In this document: positions 15,804 through 22,614 of the stretch, in pieces
Position numbering within the stretch: position 1 is the first letter of the stretch
Layout: each line of letters starts with the position of its first letter
NCBI GenBank assembly: GCA_910585065.1
Contig: CAJUCG010000028.1
Coordinates: 1 to 22,614 of the forward strand
Direction: 5' to 3'
Source of the DNA: an uncultured Lachnospiraceae bacterium
Lineage (GTDB): Bacteria; Bacillota; Clostridia; Lachnospirales; Lachnospiraceae
DNA length: 22,614 nucleotides
The notes under the pieces: generated by a model
Seen by the model: the letters and a program-made list of their open reading frames with translations, nothing else
Told to the model about the DNA's origin: nothing
Database searches by the model: none
Program-made: the position numbers and the translations under genes

Positions 15804-16799
15804 ATGTATCAGCCAAACCAAAACCGCTATCAAAAAATGATTTATAATCACTGTGGAAAAAGTGGTTTAAAACTTTCTGCCGTCTCTTTAGGTCTATGGC
15901 AGAACTTTGGGCATACGGGCAATTTTTCAAATATGGAAGCCATGATTCACACCGCATTTGATCTTGGCATCACACATTTTGACCTGGCAAATAATTATGG
16001 AAACCCATACAACGGCAGCGCGGAGGAGAATTTCGGGCGCATCTTAGATCGCGGTATGCGCCAATTTCGCGATGAACTTTGCATCTCGACCAAGGCGGGC
16101 TATGAGATGTGGGCTGGACCTTACGGCGACCGAAACGGCTCACGCAAATATCTGATTGCCTCACTCGATCAGAGTTTAAAGCGCATGGGATTAGAATATG
16201 TTGATATTTTCTATCACCATATCTACGATCCGAATACCCCTCTTGAGGAAACCGCGCTAGCACTCCACCAGATTGTCACACAGGGCAAGGCACTCTATAT
16301 TGGAATCTCAAATTACAACGAGGGAAAGACGGCGGAGATCATGCAGTATTTTAAGGAGATGCACACGCCATTTATTGTTAACCAGCCATCCTACTCCATG
16401 TTCAACCGCTGGATCGAGCAGGACGGGCTTGACGAGTTCGCCGCTGAAAATGGAATCGGACTTGCCGTCTTCTCCCCTCTTTTTCAGGGAATGTTGACGG
16501 ACAAATATCTAAATGGCATTCCGGCAGATTCCCGTATCGGAAAGGGAAATACATGGATCGCAAAAGAGCTGACCGAGGAAAATCTCTCGCGCATCCGCGC
16601 ACTAAATGAACTTGCACAGACACGCGGACAAAAACTTTCGCAGATGGCACTCTCCTGGGTACTGCACAATAAAGCTGTTGCCACTGTGCTGATCGGTGCA
16701 AGCCGACCAGAACAGATTGCGGAGAATGCGAAATGTATTGAGAAATTAGAATTTACAGAAGAAGAGATCGCGCGGATTGAAGAAATTTTAAAATCATAA
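15804..16799 (+). CDS. Aldo/keto reductase, YghZ/Kv-beta-like
   Basis: A 331-residue NADPH-dependent oxidoreductase with the (alpha/beta)8 aldo/keto reductase fold. The catalytic tetrad is visible as Asp60, Tyr65 (DLANNYG), Lys97 (STKAGY) and His139 (FYHHIYD). The N-terminal block YQPNQNRYQKMIY followed by CGKSGLKLSAVSLGLW is characteristic of the YghZ (L-glyceraldehyde-3-phosphate reductase) and voltage-gated-channel beta-subunit group. The C-terminal cofactor site IGASRPEQIAEN is present. A likely role is detoxification of methylglyoxal or other aldehydes in the cytoplasm. GGAGG lies 8 nt before the ATG. It is a single-gene unit, divergent from the ABC operon and closed by the hairpin at 16818. 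Physiological substrate is not determined by sequence. Confidence 0.95.
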   Translation: MYQPNQNRYQKMIYNHCGKSGLKLSAVSLGLWQNFGHTGNFSNMEAMIHTAFDLGITHFDLANNYGNPYNGSAEENFGRILDRGMRQFRDELCISTKAGYEMWAGPYGDRNGSRKYLIASLDQSLKRMGLEYVDIFYHHIYDPNTPLEETALALHQIVTQGKALYIGISNYNEGKTAEIMQYFKEMHTPFIVNQPSYSMFNRWIEQDGLDEFAAENGIGLAVFSPLFQGMLTDKYLNGIPADSRIGKGNTWIAKELTEENLSRIRALNELAQTRGQKLSQMALSWVLHNKAVATVLIGASRPEQIAENAKCIEKLEFTEEEIARIEEILKS

Positions 16800-16817
16800 A
16801 ATGTAAAATTATGCCCA

Positions 16818-16862
16818 TGATGTATCGGGGAATTTTCCGCGGAAAAATACCCCGATACATCA
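16818..16862. terminator. Long, nearly perfect hairpin between convergent genes
   Basis: TGATGTATCGGGG (16818-16830) pairs perfectly with CCCCGATACATCA (16850-16862). The interior holds the palindrome TTTTCCGCGGAAAA (16833-16846), so almost the whole 45-bp segment folds back on itself. No T-run follows on either side. It probably acts as a shared terminator or mRNA 3' end for the aldo/keto reductase gene and the sensor kinase transcript. Confidence 0.65.
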
Positions 16863-16898
16863 CGGACAACGTTAATAAAGGGCTTGCCTGTGACCTTA

Positions 16899-16964
16899 CT
16901 AAATTGAAAAACCTAAATGAATTCCTTCAAAATCCTGATTTCCAATCGAAACTACCCCCGCCAT
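16899..16964 (-). pseudogene. Short ORF resembling the N-terminus of a PD-(D/E)XK-associated AAA-ATPase (remnant)
   Basis: Twenty-one codons directly after the sensor kinase gene, with AGGAAG 7 nt before the ATG. The peptide contains VSIGNQDFE, which matches from memory the conserved N-terminal block (VSIGxQDFExIR) of the AAA-ATPase/DUF1703 proteins common and repetitive in Clostridia genomes. The usual continuation (a tyrosine-rich block, then a P-loop) is missing; a TAG ends the frame and the hairpin at 16818 follows. It is best read as a 5' remnant of a deleted copy. A genuine small peptide gene or chance similarity is possible. Confidence 0.4.
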
Positions 16965-16976
16965 ATTCGTTCTTCC

Positions 16977-18554
16977 TCACCGCCTCTTAGGAATGGTCAC
17001 AATAAAGCTTGTCCCCTTTGTATACTGTGTGCGGATCTTAATCCGTCCGGTATGTGCCATAATAATTAGTTTGGCGATCGACAGTCCAAGTCCATGCCCC
17101 TCAATTTTCTTGTCTCGCACATCGTCCGCGCGGTAGAATCGGCTGAAAATATTGTCGAGATCCTTCCCCTTCATGCCAATTCCCGTATCCTCAACAGTAA
17201 TTACACAGTCGCCTTGTTGGTTTTCGCAGGAAATACGGATGATATCTCCATCCTCTGTGTATTTTTGCGCGTTGTCAATAAAGACGCGGATCGCTTGCTT
17301 GAGTGCCTGCTTGTCGCCGTAGACGCGCACAGCCTCTAAGATAGGAGCCTCAATCTCCCGGTTCTTCGCCACAAGACGAGTTTCCTTTACCATTTCCTCA
17401 ACAATTGGCTTCATATTAAACTGTTCTTTTTTCAGCTTCAATGTCTTCTTGTCATGGCGCGATAAAAACAGAAGTTTTTCAACCAGATCCTGCATTTGCA
17501 GTGCCTCATTAGAAATCGCCTCTACGGATTCCGCGAGAACATCCTCATCCTTGCTTCCCCAGCGTTTTAGCAGGTTCGCATATCCCTGCACCACAGCAAT
17601 TGGCGTGCGCAGCTCATGGGACGCATCCGAGACAAACTGCTTCTGACTCTCATAGGAAGTTTCAAGGCGGTCAAGCGTATCATTAAATGTTTCCGCAAGC
17701 TCCCGCAGTTCGTCCGTAATGCCGGAAGGGTTTAAACGCTCGCTATGCAGATTATTTACGGTAATGCGGTTGATGGTATCCGACATTTCCTGAATCGGCG
17801 TGAGCATACGCAAATTTTGTCCGCGTGCCTCGTGCAGAATAAAGAATACAATCACCGCATAGAGGAAAACCATATTGAGCATTAACTGCCACATACGGTT
17901 ATAATCCTTTGTCATATTATAGCTGTAAATTAACTCGTAGGTCATGCCGCCCACTGGGAACTGATGGCGGGAATTGATAATAATATGATGTATTTTATCT
18001 GACAAATCCAAATGCAGATCCTTGAAAAATAAAAATCCCTTTACTTCCACCTCGGTATCATTATAAAGAACCTCCCCCGTCGTCTTTTCCTGAATCATCA
18101 AAGATACGCCGCGCTTTGTATAGGGATTTAGAGAATTCTGTGCAAGAATCCATTCGCGAAATCTAATATTTGCACGCCAGGTAGCAGGGGACTGCTGCTC
18201 TTCTGTCCGCTTCCCTGACAAATTATCTAGGGGTTCTCCCCCACTTTTGTCGGTGTCTGATAAAAGTCCCTCCCCGATCTCCGCGCATGATTTTACAGCG
18301 GCCACATCCATGATCACCGCTGTTACTGCATCCGCCAAAACACGATATTCCTCCGTCTGCACGTTAAGATATAAGATCAGAAAAACACCCATAAAAATCA
18401 CGCCGTTAACCACCATCAGCTTTAAATAATTTAAAGAGATGCGCAGATTCATCGACAGGCGCAGCCTGCCGACAAACGCATCCCGCTTTTTCTTTAAAGG
18501 CAGCCAGGTCTTCTGCAAAAAATTTCGCAGTGTTTCAATAAATTTATTTTTCAT
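16977..18554 (-). CDS. Sensor histidine kinase with HAMP domain
   Basis: A 525-residue membrane kinase. A basic cytoplasmic N-terminus (1-43) is followed by a membrane span (about 44-64), an extracytoplasmic sensor region (about 65-222) and a second span (about 223-240). A HAMP linker leads to the HisKA domain with phosphoacceptor His313 (DASHELRTP). The ATPase domain shows the N box (DNAQKYTEDGD), G1 (DTGIGM), F box (FSRFYRA) and G2 (GHGLGLSIA). It autophosphorylates and passes phosphate to the regulator encoded just upstream. Its ATG overlaps the regulator's stop by 11 bp, so the two are translationally coupled. Architecture resembles ArlS/CusS-like envelope-stress kinases. The signal is unknown; the nearby ABC operon is a possible output (inference). 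Confidence 0.95.
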   Translation of the reverse strand: MKNKFIETLRNFLQKTWLPLKKKRDAFVGRLRLSMNLRISLNYLKLMVVNGVIFMGVFLILYLNVQTEEYRVLADAVTAVIMDVAAVKSCAEIGEGLLSDTDKSGGEPLDNLSGKRTEEQQSPATWRANIRFREWILAQNSLNPYTKRGVSLMIQEKTTGEVLYNDTEVEVKGFLFFKDLHLDLSDKIHHIIINSRHQFPVGGMTYELIYSYNMTKDYNRMWQLMLNMVFLYAVIVFFILHEARGQNLRMLTPIQEMSDTINRITVNNLHSERLNPSGITDELRELAETFNDTLDRLETSYESQKQFVSDASHELRTPIAVVQGYANLLKRWGSKDEDVLAESVEAISNEALQMQDLVEKLLFLSRHDKKTLKLKKEQFNMKPIVEEMVKETRLVAKNREIEAPILEAVRVYGDKQALKQAIRVFIDNAQKYTEDGDIIRISCENQQGDCVITVEDTGIGMKGKDLDNIFSRFYRADDVRDKKIEGHGLGLSIAKLIIMAHTGRIKIRTQYTKGTSFIVTIPKRR

Positions 18555-19236
18555 CTTTTATAATATACCCCACTCCGCGCACAGTGCTGATCACATGCAC
18601 GCCAAATCGGTCATCGATCTTCTGGCGCAGATAGCGAATATAAACATCTACTACATTGGTGTCCCCAAAATATTCATAGCCCCACACATTATTGAGAAGT
18701 TGTTCGCGCGTCACGGCAATATTTTTATTTTTCAGAAGATACTCTAAAAGCTCATACTCCTTTTTTGTAAGGCTTAACTCATCCTCGCCAAAATATGCCG
18801 CGTGCCGCCCAAGCAGCAGACAAAGTTTCCCAAAAGAAAGCTCATCCTTTTTTTCCTCCGACTCGGCAACACGCTTTGTATGGCGATTTAATGCCACACG
18901 GATACGCGCTAAAAGTTCTTCGATGGCAAACGGTTTAGTCATATAATCATCCGCCCCCATATCAAGCCCGGCAACTTTATCTGTCACATCATCTTTCGCC
19001 GTCAGCATAATAATAGGGATCTCCGATTCCAAGCGCAGCCTGCGGCAGACTTCAATGCCGGACAACCCCGGAAGCATAATATCCAAAAGTATGAGATCCG
19101 CCCCGGAATGCAATGCCATATCAAGCCCCGTCCTGCCATCGTTGGCAATCTCCACTTCATAACCCTCATATTTTAATTCCAGTTCTACGAAGCGCGCAAT
19201 TTTTACCTCGTCCTCCACAATCAATATCTTTGCCAT
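18544..19236 (-). CDS. OmpR/PhoB-family response regulator
   Basis: A 230-residue two-domain regulator. The receiver domain (about 1-118) has the acidic pocket VEDE, phosphoacceptor Asp52 (LILLDIMLPG), the Thr switch in MLTAKDD and the Lys in MTKPF. A linker leads to a winged-helix DNA-binding domain (about 130-228) with the typical block LTKKEYELLEYLL and the closing RGVGYII. The start at 19236 has GGAGG 8 nt upstream; an ATG five codons earlier is less well placed. It is transcribed first, then the partner kinase with an 11-bp overlap. It has its own promoter at 19314-19342 and a leader hairpin at 19260-19280. Confidence 0.96.
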   Translation of the reverse strand: MAKILIVEDEVKIARFVELELKYEGYEVEIANDGRTGLDMALHSGADLILLDIMLPGLSGIEVCRRLRLESEIPIIMLTAKDDVTDKVAGLDMGADDYMTKPFAIEELLARIRVALNRHTKRVAESEEKKDELSFGKLCLLLGRHAAYFGEDELSLTKKEYELLEYLLKNKNIAVTREQLLNNVWGYEYFGDTNVVDVYIRYLRQKIDDRFGVHVISTVRGVGYIIKDEK

Positions 19237-19259
19237 CTGTATTTCCTCCACAATAATTT

Positions 19260-19280
19260 AAGAACACCTCTGGCGTTCTT
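19260..19280 (-). promoter_or_regulatory. Leader hairpin of the OmpR-type two-component operon
   Basis: On the minus strand, AAGAACGCC and GGTGTTCTT (one G-T pair) flank a three-base AGA loop. It lies between the predicted start of transcription (about 19307) and the ribosome site (GGAGG near 19245-19250). It has no T-run, so it is more likely an operator or an mRNA structure than a terminator. Confidence 0.45.
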
Positions 19281-19313
19281 GTAGCGACGTTCATTTCCGC
19301 ACGCCTTATCTAC

Positions 19314-19342
19314 ATTTTAACGTTGAAAAAATAAATATGCAA
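19314..19342 (-). promoter_or_regulatory. Promoter of the OmpR-type two-component operon
   Basis: On the minus strand, TTGCAT (19337-19342), a 17-bp spacer and TAAAAT (19314-19319). The -35 box begins about 11 bp past the stop codon of the preceding GHKL kinase gene. No terminator is visible between them, so readthrough could join the two signalling operons. Confidence 0.7.
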
Positions 19343-19352
19343 GTCTTTCATA

Positions 19353-20639
19353 TTAAGGTTTCATTAGAAATATCGCTAAACGCACAGTAAACAGCCCATT
19401 TTCCACCTGATAATCATAGACCGCCCCATATTTGCGCATAAATGCCTGCACGCTGCGGCTTCCGTAACCATGCCCCTCACCGCGCTTTGAACAGGGCAGC
19501 TTGTCCTCGCCAAATTCAACCTCATTGGTAAAAGTATTAGAGATCTCCAGGGCAAGTTGTTCCTTGACGCGGCACGCATAGATTTGAACCATCCCCCGGT
19601 GTTCCTTATCCGCTCCCGCCTCACGCACGGCGTTGCTTAAAAGATTGGAGAGTACCACTGCAAATTCAACTTCGTCCACGGGAAGTCTTGAAGGAATATC
19701 CGCCTCACATCGAAATTCCACATTTGCTCTGCGCGCCTGCACCGCATACTGCGCCACAATACTGTTGACAGCCACATTTTCACAAAACACTTCGCTTTTT
19801 AGCTCCTCAAGCTGTGAAAGTGTTTTCTCCATAATCTTTTCTAGTTTTTGGTATTCTCTGTTGTGCAGATAACCTGAAATCACCATAACCTGATGCCTCA
19901 TATCATGCCTCAGAATCGCATTTTTTTCATTGTTGATTCGCATGATCTCCAACTGCTGGCGCATTCCTGCGGCATACCGCTCCATCAACACAATATCATA
20001 TTTTTGCCGCTGGTATTTTTCATAGCTGTCCATCGCGCCAAAAAGAATGGTATAAGAAACCAACATCAATACCATCAGCAGCATCGCACCAAGAAGGTTC
20101 TGCGGACATTCATCGATATCCGCGGGCCATATGGTAATACTGTAAACCAAAAAATAAAAGAGCAGCGGGATCACACAAAGTTTTATCCATATACTATCTT
20201 GCCACTCCAACTGCCTGATAAATGCTCTGCGCAGTTTGATACATAAAAATAATAATATAAAAAAATTGGCAGCGGAGACAATCAAAAGCCCGGCAAAAAA
20301 ACGATCACTCCAAAAAACATGGAATCCCTTGCCGATCATACCTCCAAGAAGTACATATGCCGCTCCCGTAAGACCGACAAAAAGTGCCCGTCCATCATGA
20401 TATTTACAGATGGCAAACACCGTCAACTGAATCACAATCCCCTCAATCAAAATATTTGCGATCCCTGCTATAACGGAGTTTTTTTTCAGAATCAGAAAAT
20501 AGTCGCAGACTGTGCCAAGAATAAAACAAATACCAAAAAGGGAGAGTGCCTTCCAGCGTTTTATTGAGTGCGGCAAAAAAAACAAAAAGAAAATAAACAT
20601 CCAAATCATCGATATCCGGCTCAGAACAAAGTCAAACAT
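19353..20639 (-). CDS. GHKL-domain sensor histidine kinase, AgrC/VirS-like
   Basis: A 428-residue kinase of the HPK10-like class. The N-terminal half (about 1-210) contains roughly six hydrophobic spans. A coiled segment leads to the phosphoacceptor block LRHDMRHQ with His245, the variant H-box of AgrC-type kinases. The C-terminal GHKL ATPase domain has an N box (LLSNAVREA) and a glycine loop (GHGYGSRSV). It starts 4 bp after the stop of the LytTR regulator gene, so the pair is co-transcribed. Such kinases often sense peptide pheromones, yet no AgrB or AgrD-like gene is visible here. The signal may be encoded elsewhere or be something other than a peptide. Confidence 0.93.
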   Translation of the reverse strand: MFDFVLSRISMIWMFIFFLFFLPHSIKRWKALSLFGICFILGTVCDYFLILKKNSVIAGIANILIEGIVIQLTVFAICKYHDGRALFVGLTGAAYVLLGGMIGKGFHVFWSDRFFAGLLIVSAANFFILLFLCIKLRRAFIRQLEWQDSIWIKLCVIPLLFYFLVYSITIWPADIDECPQNLLGAMLLMVLMLVSYTILFGAMDSYEKYQRQKYDIVLMERYAAGMRQQLEIMRINNEKNAILRHDMRHQVMVISGYLHNREYQKLEKIMEKTLSQLEELKSEVFCENVAVNSIVAQYAVQARRANVEFRCEADIPSRLPVDEVEFAVVLSNLLSNAVREAGADKEHRGMVQIYACRVKEQLALEISNTFTNEVEFGEDKLPCSKRGEGHGYGSRSVQAFMRKYGAVYDYQVENGLFTVRLAIFLMKP

Positions 20640-20643
20640 TTCC

Positions 20644-21381
20644 CTACCTCAAAGTCAAATATTTTAGATATCGCTGTTTTACCTCTAAGCTATTGCGTCT
20701 GCTGATCGGAATATCGCTGTCATTATCCATATGGAGTATTGAAGTGGTATAGCTGGAGACATAGTCCAGATTCGCAACATATGATTTATGCGGCTGAATA
20801 AAATTTTCTTCCTGCAATAGACAGCCGACCTGCTTCTCAAAAGAATCACGAATTCCAATGCTCTGATATACCTTGCCATTCTTGAGTGTCACCCACATCC
20901 TGCGCGCTACATTTTCTACATAGATAATCTCAGAATAATTAATATTTACACACCCTTTTTTTGTGTTGATCTCAAATAGTTTATCCTTTTTGGTGAGCAG
21001 ATGGGCAATAACAAAGTCTAACATTTCATCAATTGCTTCCTTATTTAAAGGTTTTACCAGATAGCGCACTGCCTGGACATGATAAGCTTTCAGGGCAAAT
21101 TCTGTCGAGGATGTCACAAAGACAATTGGTATATCCTTATTTTTGCTGCGAATCCCCTCCGCCAGCTCAATGCCGCTTTTTCCCTCCATCATAATATCTA
21201 ACAACATAAGATCGATATTTTTCAACTCCCCCGCCACCGTCGCCTGCTGCACCTCGGCGGCAGAGAGATAAGTATGTATTTCCATCCGCATCTTCTTTTC
21301 CCTGCCGTAGATAAACAGCAAGTTTTTTATTTGATCCAGACTTGCCTGATCATCATCACATATGATAATTTTCATATACAT
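20644..21381 (-). CDS. LytTR-family response regulator, AgrA-like
   Basis: A 245-residue regulator. A receiver domain (about 1-125) has the acidic pocket CDDD, phosphoacceptor Asp62 (LMLLDIMMEG) and the VKPL lysine. The LytTR DNA-binding domain occupies about 140-240 and includes INYSEIIYVE, the FIQPHKSYVAN block and a closing ISRRN stretch, all typical. LytTR proteins bind paired direct-repeat half-sites upstream of their targets. The start at 21381 has GGAG 10 nt upstream; an ATG two codons later (21375) is possible. It is the first gene of an operon with the GHKL kinase. I could not pick out a confident LytTR half-site pair in the 157-bp upstream gap. Confidence 0.95.
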   Translation of the reverse strand: MYMKIIICDDDQASLDQIKNLLFIYGREKKMRMEIHTYLSAAEVQQATVAGELKNIDLMLLDIMMEGKSGIELAEGIRSKNKDIPIVFVTSSTEFALKAYHVQAVRYLVKPLNKEAIDEMLDFVIAHLLTKKDKLFEINTKKGCVNINYSEIIYVENVARRMWVTLKNGKVYQSIGIRDSFEKQVGCLLQEENFIQPHKSYVANLDYVSSYTTSILHMDNDSDIPISRRNSLEVKQRYLKYLTLR

Positions 21382-21417
21382 TTCGCATCTTCTCCAATAC
21401 TTATAATATCTGCCGAT

Positions 21418-21446
21418 ATTATACCATAATTTCGTACAATATACAA
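21418..21446 (-). promoter_or_regulatory. Promoter of the LytTR/GHKL operon (extended -10)
   Basis: On the minus strand, TTGTAT (21441-21446), a 17-bp spacer and TATAAT (21418-21423), with TGG just before the -10 (extended -10). The weak -35 suggests it may need an activator. The rest of the gap (21382-21538) holds only a pyrimidine-rich tract on the plus strand (about 21473-21510). Confidence 0.65.
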
Positions 21447-21538
21447 TAAATTTCTTGAGATATTCAGATATTTTCTCTTTTTTTCTCTTTTTTGTATGTT
21501 TTTTTCACCTGATAGTGCAAATTCAGTTACTTTCTTGA

Positions 21539-22219
21539 TTACTTACTTGTAACCATATTCAGTAAATTACCTTTCTTTGCTCTGTTCATTATTTTGCAAA
21601 ATAGAATTGCCACTATAGTGCTTGTCGCCGTTGCGATTAGTCCCGGCGCAAGTATTGCTGTAGGCGCGGCACTCCCGTACTGACTGCGATAGGCAATTAC
21701 ATTGACGGGAATTAGTTGCAGGGAAGAAATATTAAGTACAAGAAATGTACACATTTCATTGCTTGCCACACGCGGATGTTTTTTCTCTTTCACCCGATTT
21801 CCCCCGGTAGAATTTTCCTCCTCCTCCCCATACGCTTTATTTCCGCGCTCTTTCTCCAGTTTTGCCAACTCTTCCATTGCAGACAATCCTGCGGGGGTTG
21901 CTGCCCATCCAAGTCCCAAAAGATTGGAAATTAAATTTACGCTGATTGGCTCAAGACAGCGATGTCCCTTTGGAATATCCGGAAATAAGAAATATAAAAA
22001 TGGGCGCAGTGCCCTCGTTAACCGCTCCATAATTCCGGACGCTCTGGCTACCTCCATCATCCCCAGCCATAATCCCATAACCCCCAACATAGTAATGCAA
22101 AGTGTAACTGCTTCTCTCGCGGATTCAATTGCCGCGGTATTCACTTGTTGCATGGTACCATTTAGCGAGGCATAAATAATCCCAATTAGTATCATTCCTC
22201 CCCATAAAAAATTCAACAT
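21539..22219 (-). CDS. spmA: SpmA-like spore maturation protein (nucleoside-recognition/Gate domain)
   Basis: A 226-residue membrane protein. The first half has hydrophobic spans at about 4-22 and 38-60, then the block MERLTRALRPFLYFLFPDIPKGH and the conserved NLLGLGWAATPAGLSAMEEL region of SpmA/Gate-domain proteins. Two further spans follow at about 160-178 and 188-210. In Bacillus, SpmA acts with SpmB in dehydration of the spore core. It is longer than B. subtilis SpmA (about 196) because of a charged insert at about 120-155 rich in Glu, Lys and Asn. Its ribosome site GGAG is 9 nt before the ATG. No spmB follows; the next same-strand gene is the LytTR regulator after 157 bp. The name is by family similarity only. 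Confidence 0.85.
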   Translation of the reverse strand: MLNFLWGGMILIGIIYASLNGTMQQVNTAAIESAREAVTLCITMLGVMGLWLGMMEVARASGIMERLTRALRPFLYFLFPDIPKGHRCLEPISVNLISNLLGLGWAATPAGLSAMEELAKLEKERGNKAYGEEEENSTGGNRVKEKKHPRVASNEMCTFLVLNISSLQLIPVNVIAYRSQYGSAAPTAILAPGLIATATSTIVAILFCKIMNRAKKGNLLNMVTSK

Positions 22220-22314
22220 CCTTTTTTTCTCCGTTCAAAATATACAGTTATTATATTTTATTCCATTTTTTTACAAATAGTAGGAATTATTTATAAAAAT
22301 TTTCTAATTTTTGC

Positions 22315-22343
22315 TTGACGAATCGAGAAAGTTATGGTATTTT
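22315..22343 (+). promoter_or_regulatory. Promoter of the AbrB-family gene
   Basis: TTGACG (22315-22320), a 17-bp spacer and TATTTT (22338-22343) preceded by TGG (extended -10). It is divergent from spmA. I found no convincing promoter for spmA in the 22220-22314 gap, although TATAAT-like sequence is present on the minus strand. Confidence 0.7.
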
Positions 22344-22354
22344 ATTGTCAGTAA

Positions 22355-22370
22355 GAATTTTACAAAATTC
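22355..22370. promoter_or_regulatory. Palindrome in the AbrB-family gene leader
   Basis: GAATTTT (22355-22361) and AAAATTC (22364-22370) are separated by AC. It lies just downstream of the -10 box, at the place where an autoregulatory operator is often found. AbrB-family proteins favour AT-rich sites without strict consensus, so this is a candidate only. Confidence 0.4.
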
Positions 22371-22422
22371 GACGAGAGAACCTAATTTTAGATTTTATCT
22401 TTGAGAAAGGCAGGGTGATTTT

Positions 22423-22614
22423 ATGAAAAGCACAGGTATTGTAAGAAGATTGGATGAACTTGGACGCATTACACTTCCGATCGAACTGAGAAGAACGCTC
22501 GGCGTTGGTGAGCGTGATCCACTGGAAATTTACGTTGAGGAAGATCGCATTATTCTTCAGAAATTTGAGCCAGCTGACATCTTTAACGGGGAGAAAAATG
22601 ATTTGGTTGAATAT
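22423..22614 (+). CDS. AbrB/SpoVT-family transcriptional regulator (5' part, runs off the window)
   Basis: The first 64 residues of a transition-state-type regulator. The swapped-hairpin DNA-binding domain is clear: STGIVRRLDELGRITLPIEL, RRTLGVGERDPLEIYVE and DRIILQKFEP are all standard AbrB/SpoVT features, with Arg residues in the DNA-contact positions. The frame is open at the window edge, so total length is unknown. About 80-90 residues would suggest AbrB; about 180 with a GAF domain would suggest SpoVT. AGGGTG lies about 5 nt before the ATG. Promoter and palindrome upstream suggest its own regulation. It is divergent from the spore-maturation gene, consistent with a role in growth-phase or sporulation control (inference). 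Confidence 0.92.
   Translation, partial: MKSTGIVRRLDELGRITLPIELRRTLGVGERDPLEIYVEEDRIILQKFEPADIFNGEKNDLVEY

Noticed and set aside
21473..21510. Pyrimidine-rich tract as a terminator of spmA
   Set aside because: On the transcribed (minus) strand of spmA this tract is purine-rich with no stem before it, so it cannot act as an intrinsic terminator for that gene.
21382..21538. AgrD-like peptide gene or LytTR direct-repeat binding sites upstream of the LytTR regulator gene
   Set aside because: No short frame with ribosome site and amphipathic-plus-cysteine pattern, and no convincing half-site pair at the usual spacing.
1..22614. CRISPR arrays, tRNA or rRNA genes, and intact insertion sequences
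   Set aside because: No regularly spaced repeats, no cloverleaf or rRNA-like sequence, and no transposase were recognised anywhere in the window.

Overview
The window looks like chromosome from an anaerobic, spore-forming Firmicute, most likely a Clostridia member of the Lachnospiraceae type. This rests on gene content and style: moderate GC with AT-rich intergenic DNA, strong AGGAGG-type ribosome sites, a reverse rubrerythrin with a PerR-type regulator, pyruvate formate-lyase with its activase, a SpmA-like spore maturation protein, and AbrB/SpoVT-family domains. No rRNA, tRNA, CRISPR array, phage gene or intact insertion sequence was found.

Layout. (1) Positions 233-2895, plus strand: an archaeal/eukaryotic-type (probably non-discriminating) aspartyl-tRNA synthetase, then a PerR-type peroxide regulator and a reverse rubrerythrin. 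The last two each have a consensus sigma-A promoter with a similar 13-bp palindrome just downstream, suggesting one peroxide-responsive regulon with autoregulation. (2) 3165-6580: pflB and pflA, the anaerobic pyruvate-to-formate/acetyl-CoA branch. They are separated by a terminator and by a hairpin element flanked by 12-bp direct repeats (MITE-like). (3) 6632-7681, minus strand: a cysteine-rich Cu/Zn superoxide dismutase without signal peptide and a small membrane protein of unknown function.

(4) 7783-15647, minus strand: one apparent operon for an export or envelope ABC system. In transcription order it encodes three different membrane-fusion (HlyD/RND-type adaptor) proteins, a 933-residue duplicated FtsX/MacB-type permease, and two ATPases. 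The last ATPase carries a C-terminal AbrB/SpoVT-like domain. The operon has a clear promoter at 15619-15647. This is the most unusual system in the window. (5) 15804-16799: a divergently transcribed aldo/keto reductase. (6) 16818-21446, minus strand: two adjacent two-component systems. One is OmpR-type (response regulator then HAMP kinase, overlapping by 11 bp). The other is LytTR/GHKL-type (AgrA/AgrC-like) with no visible peptide-signal genes. A short ORF after the HAMP kinase looks like the broken N-terminus of a PD-(D/E)XK-associated AAA-ATPase. (7) 21539-22614: a spmA-like gene without spmB beside it, and, divergent from it, the start of an AbrB/SpoVT-family regulator that runs off the window.

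Together the plus-strand genes describe core anaerobic metabolism and oxidative-stress defence. The minus-strand half is accessory signalling and export. The physical neighbourhood of the ABC operon and the two sensor systems is suggestive, but a regulatory link is inference only.
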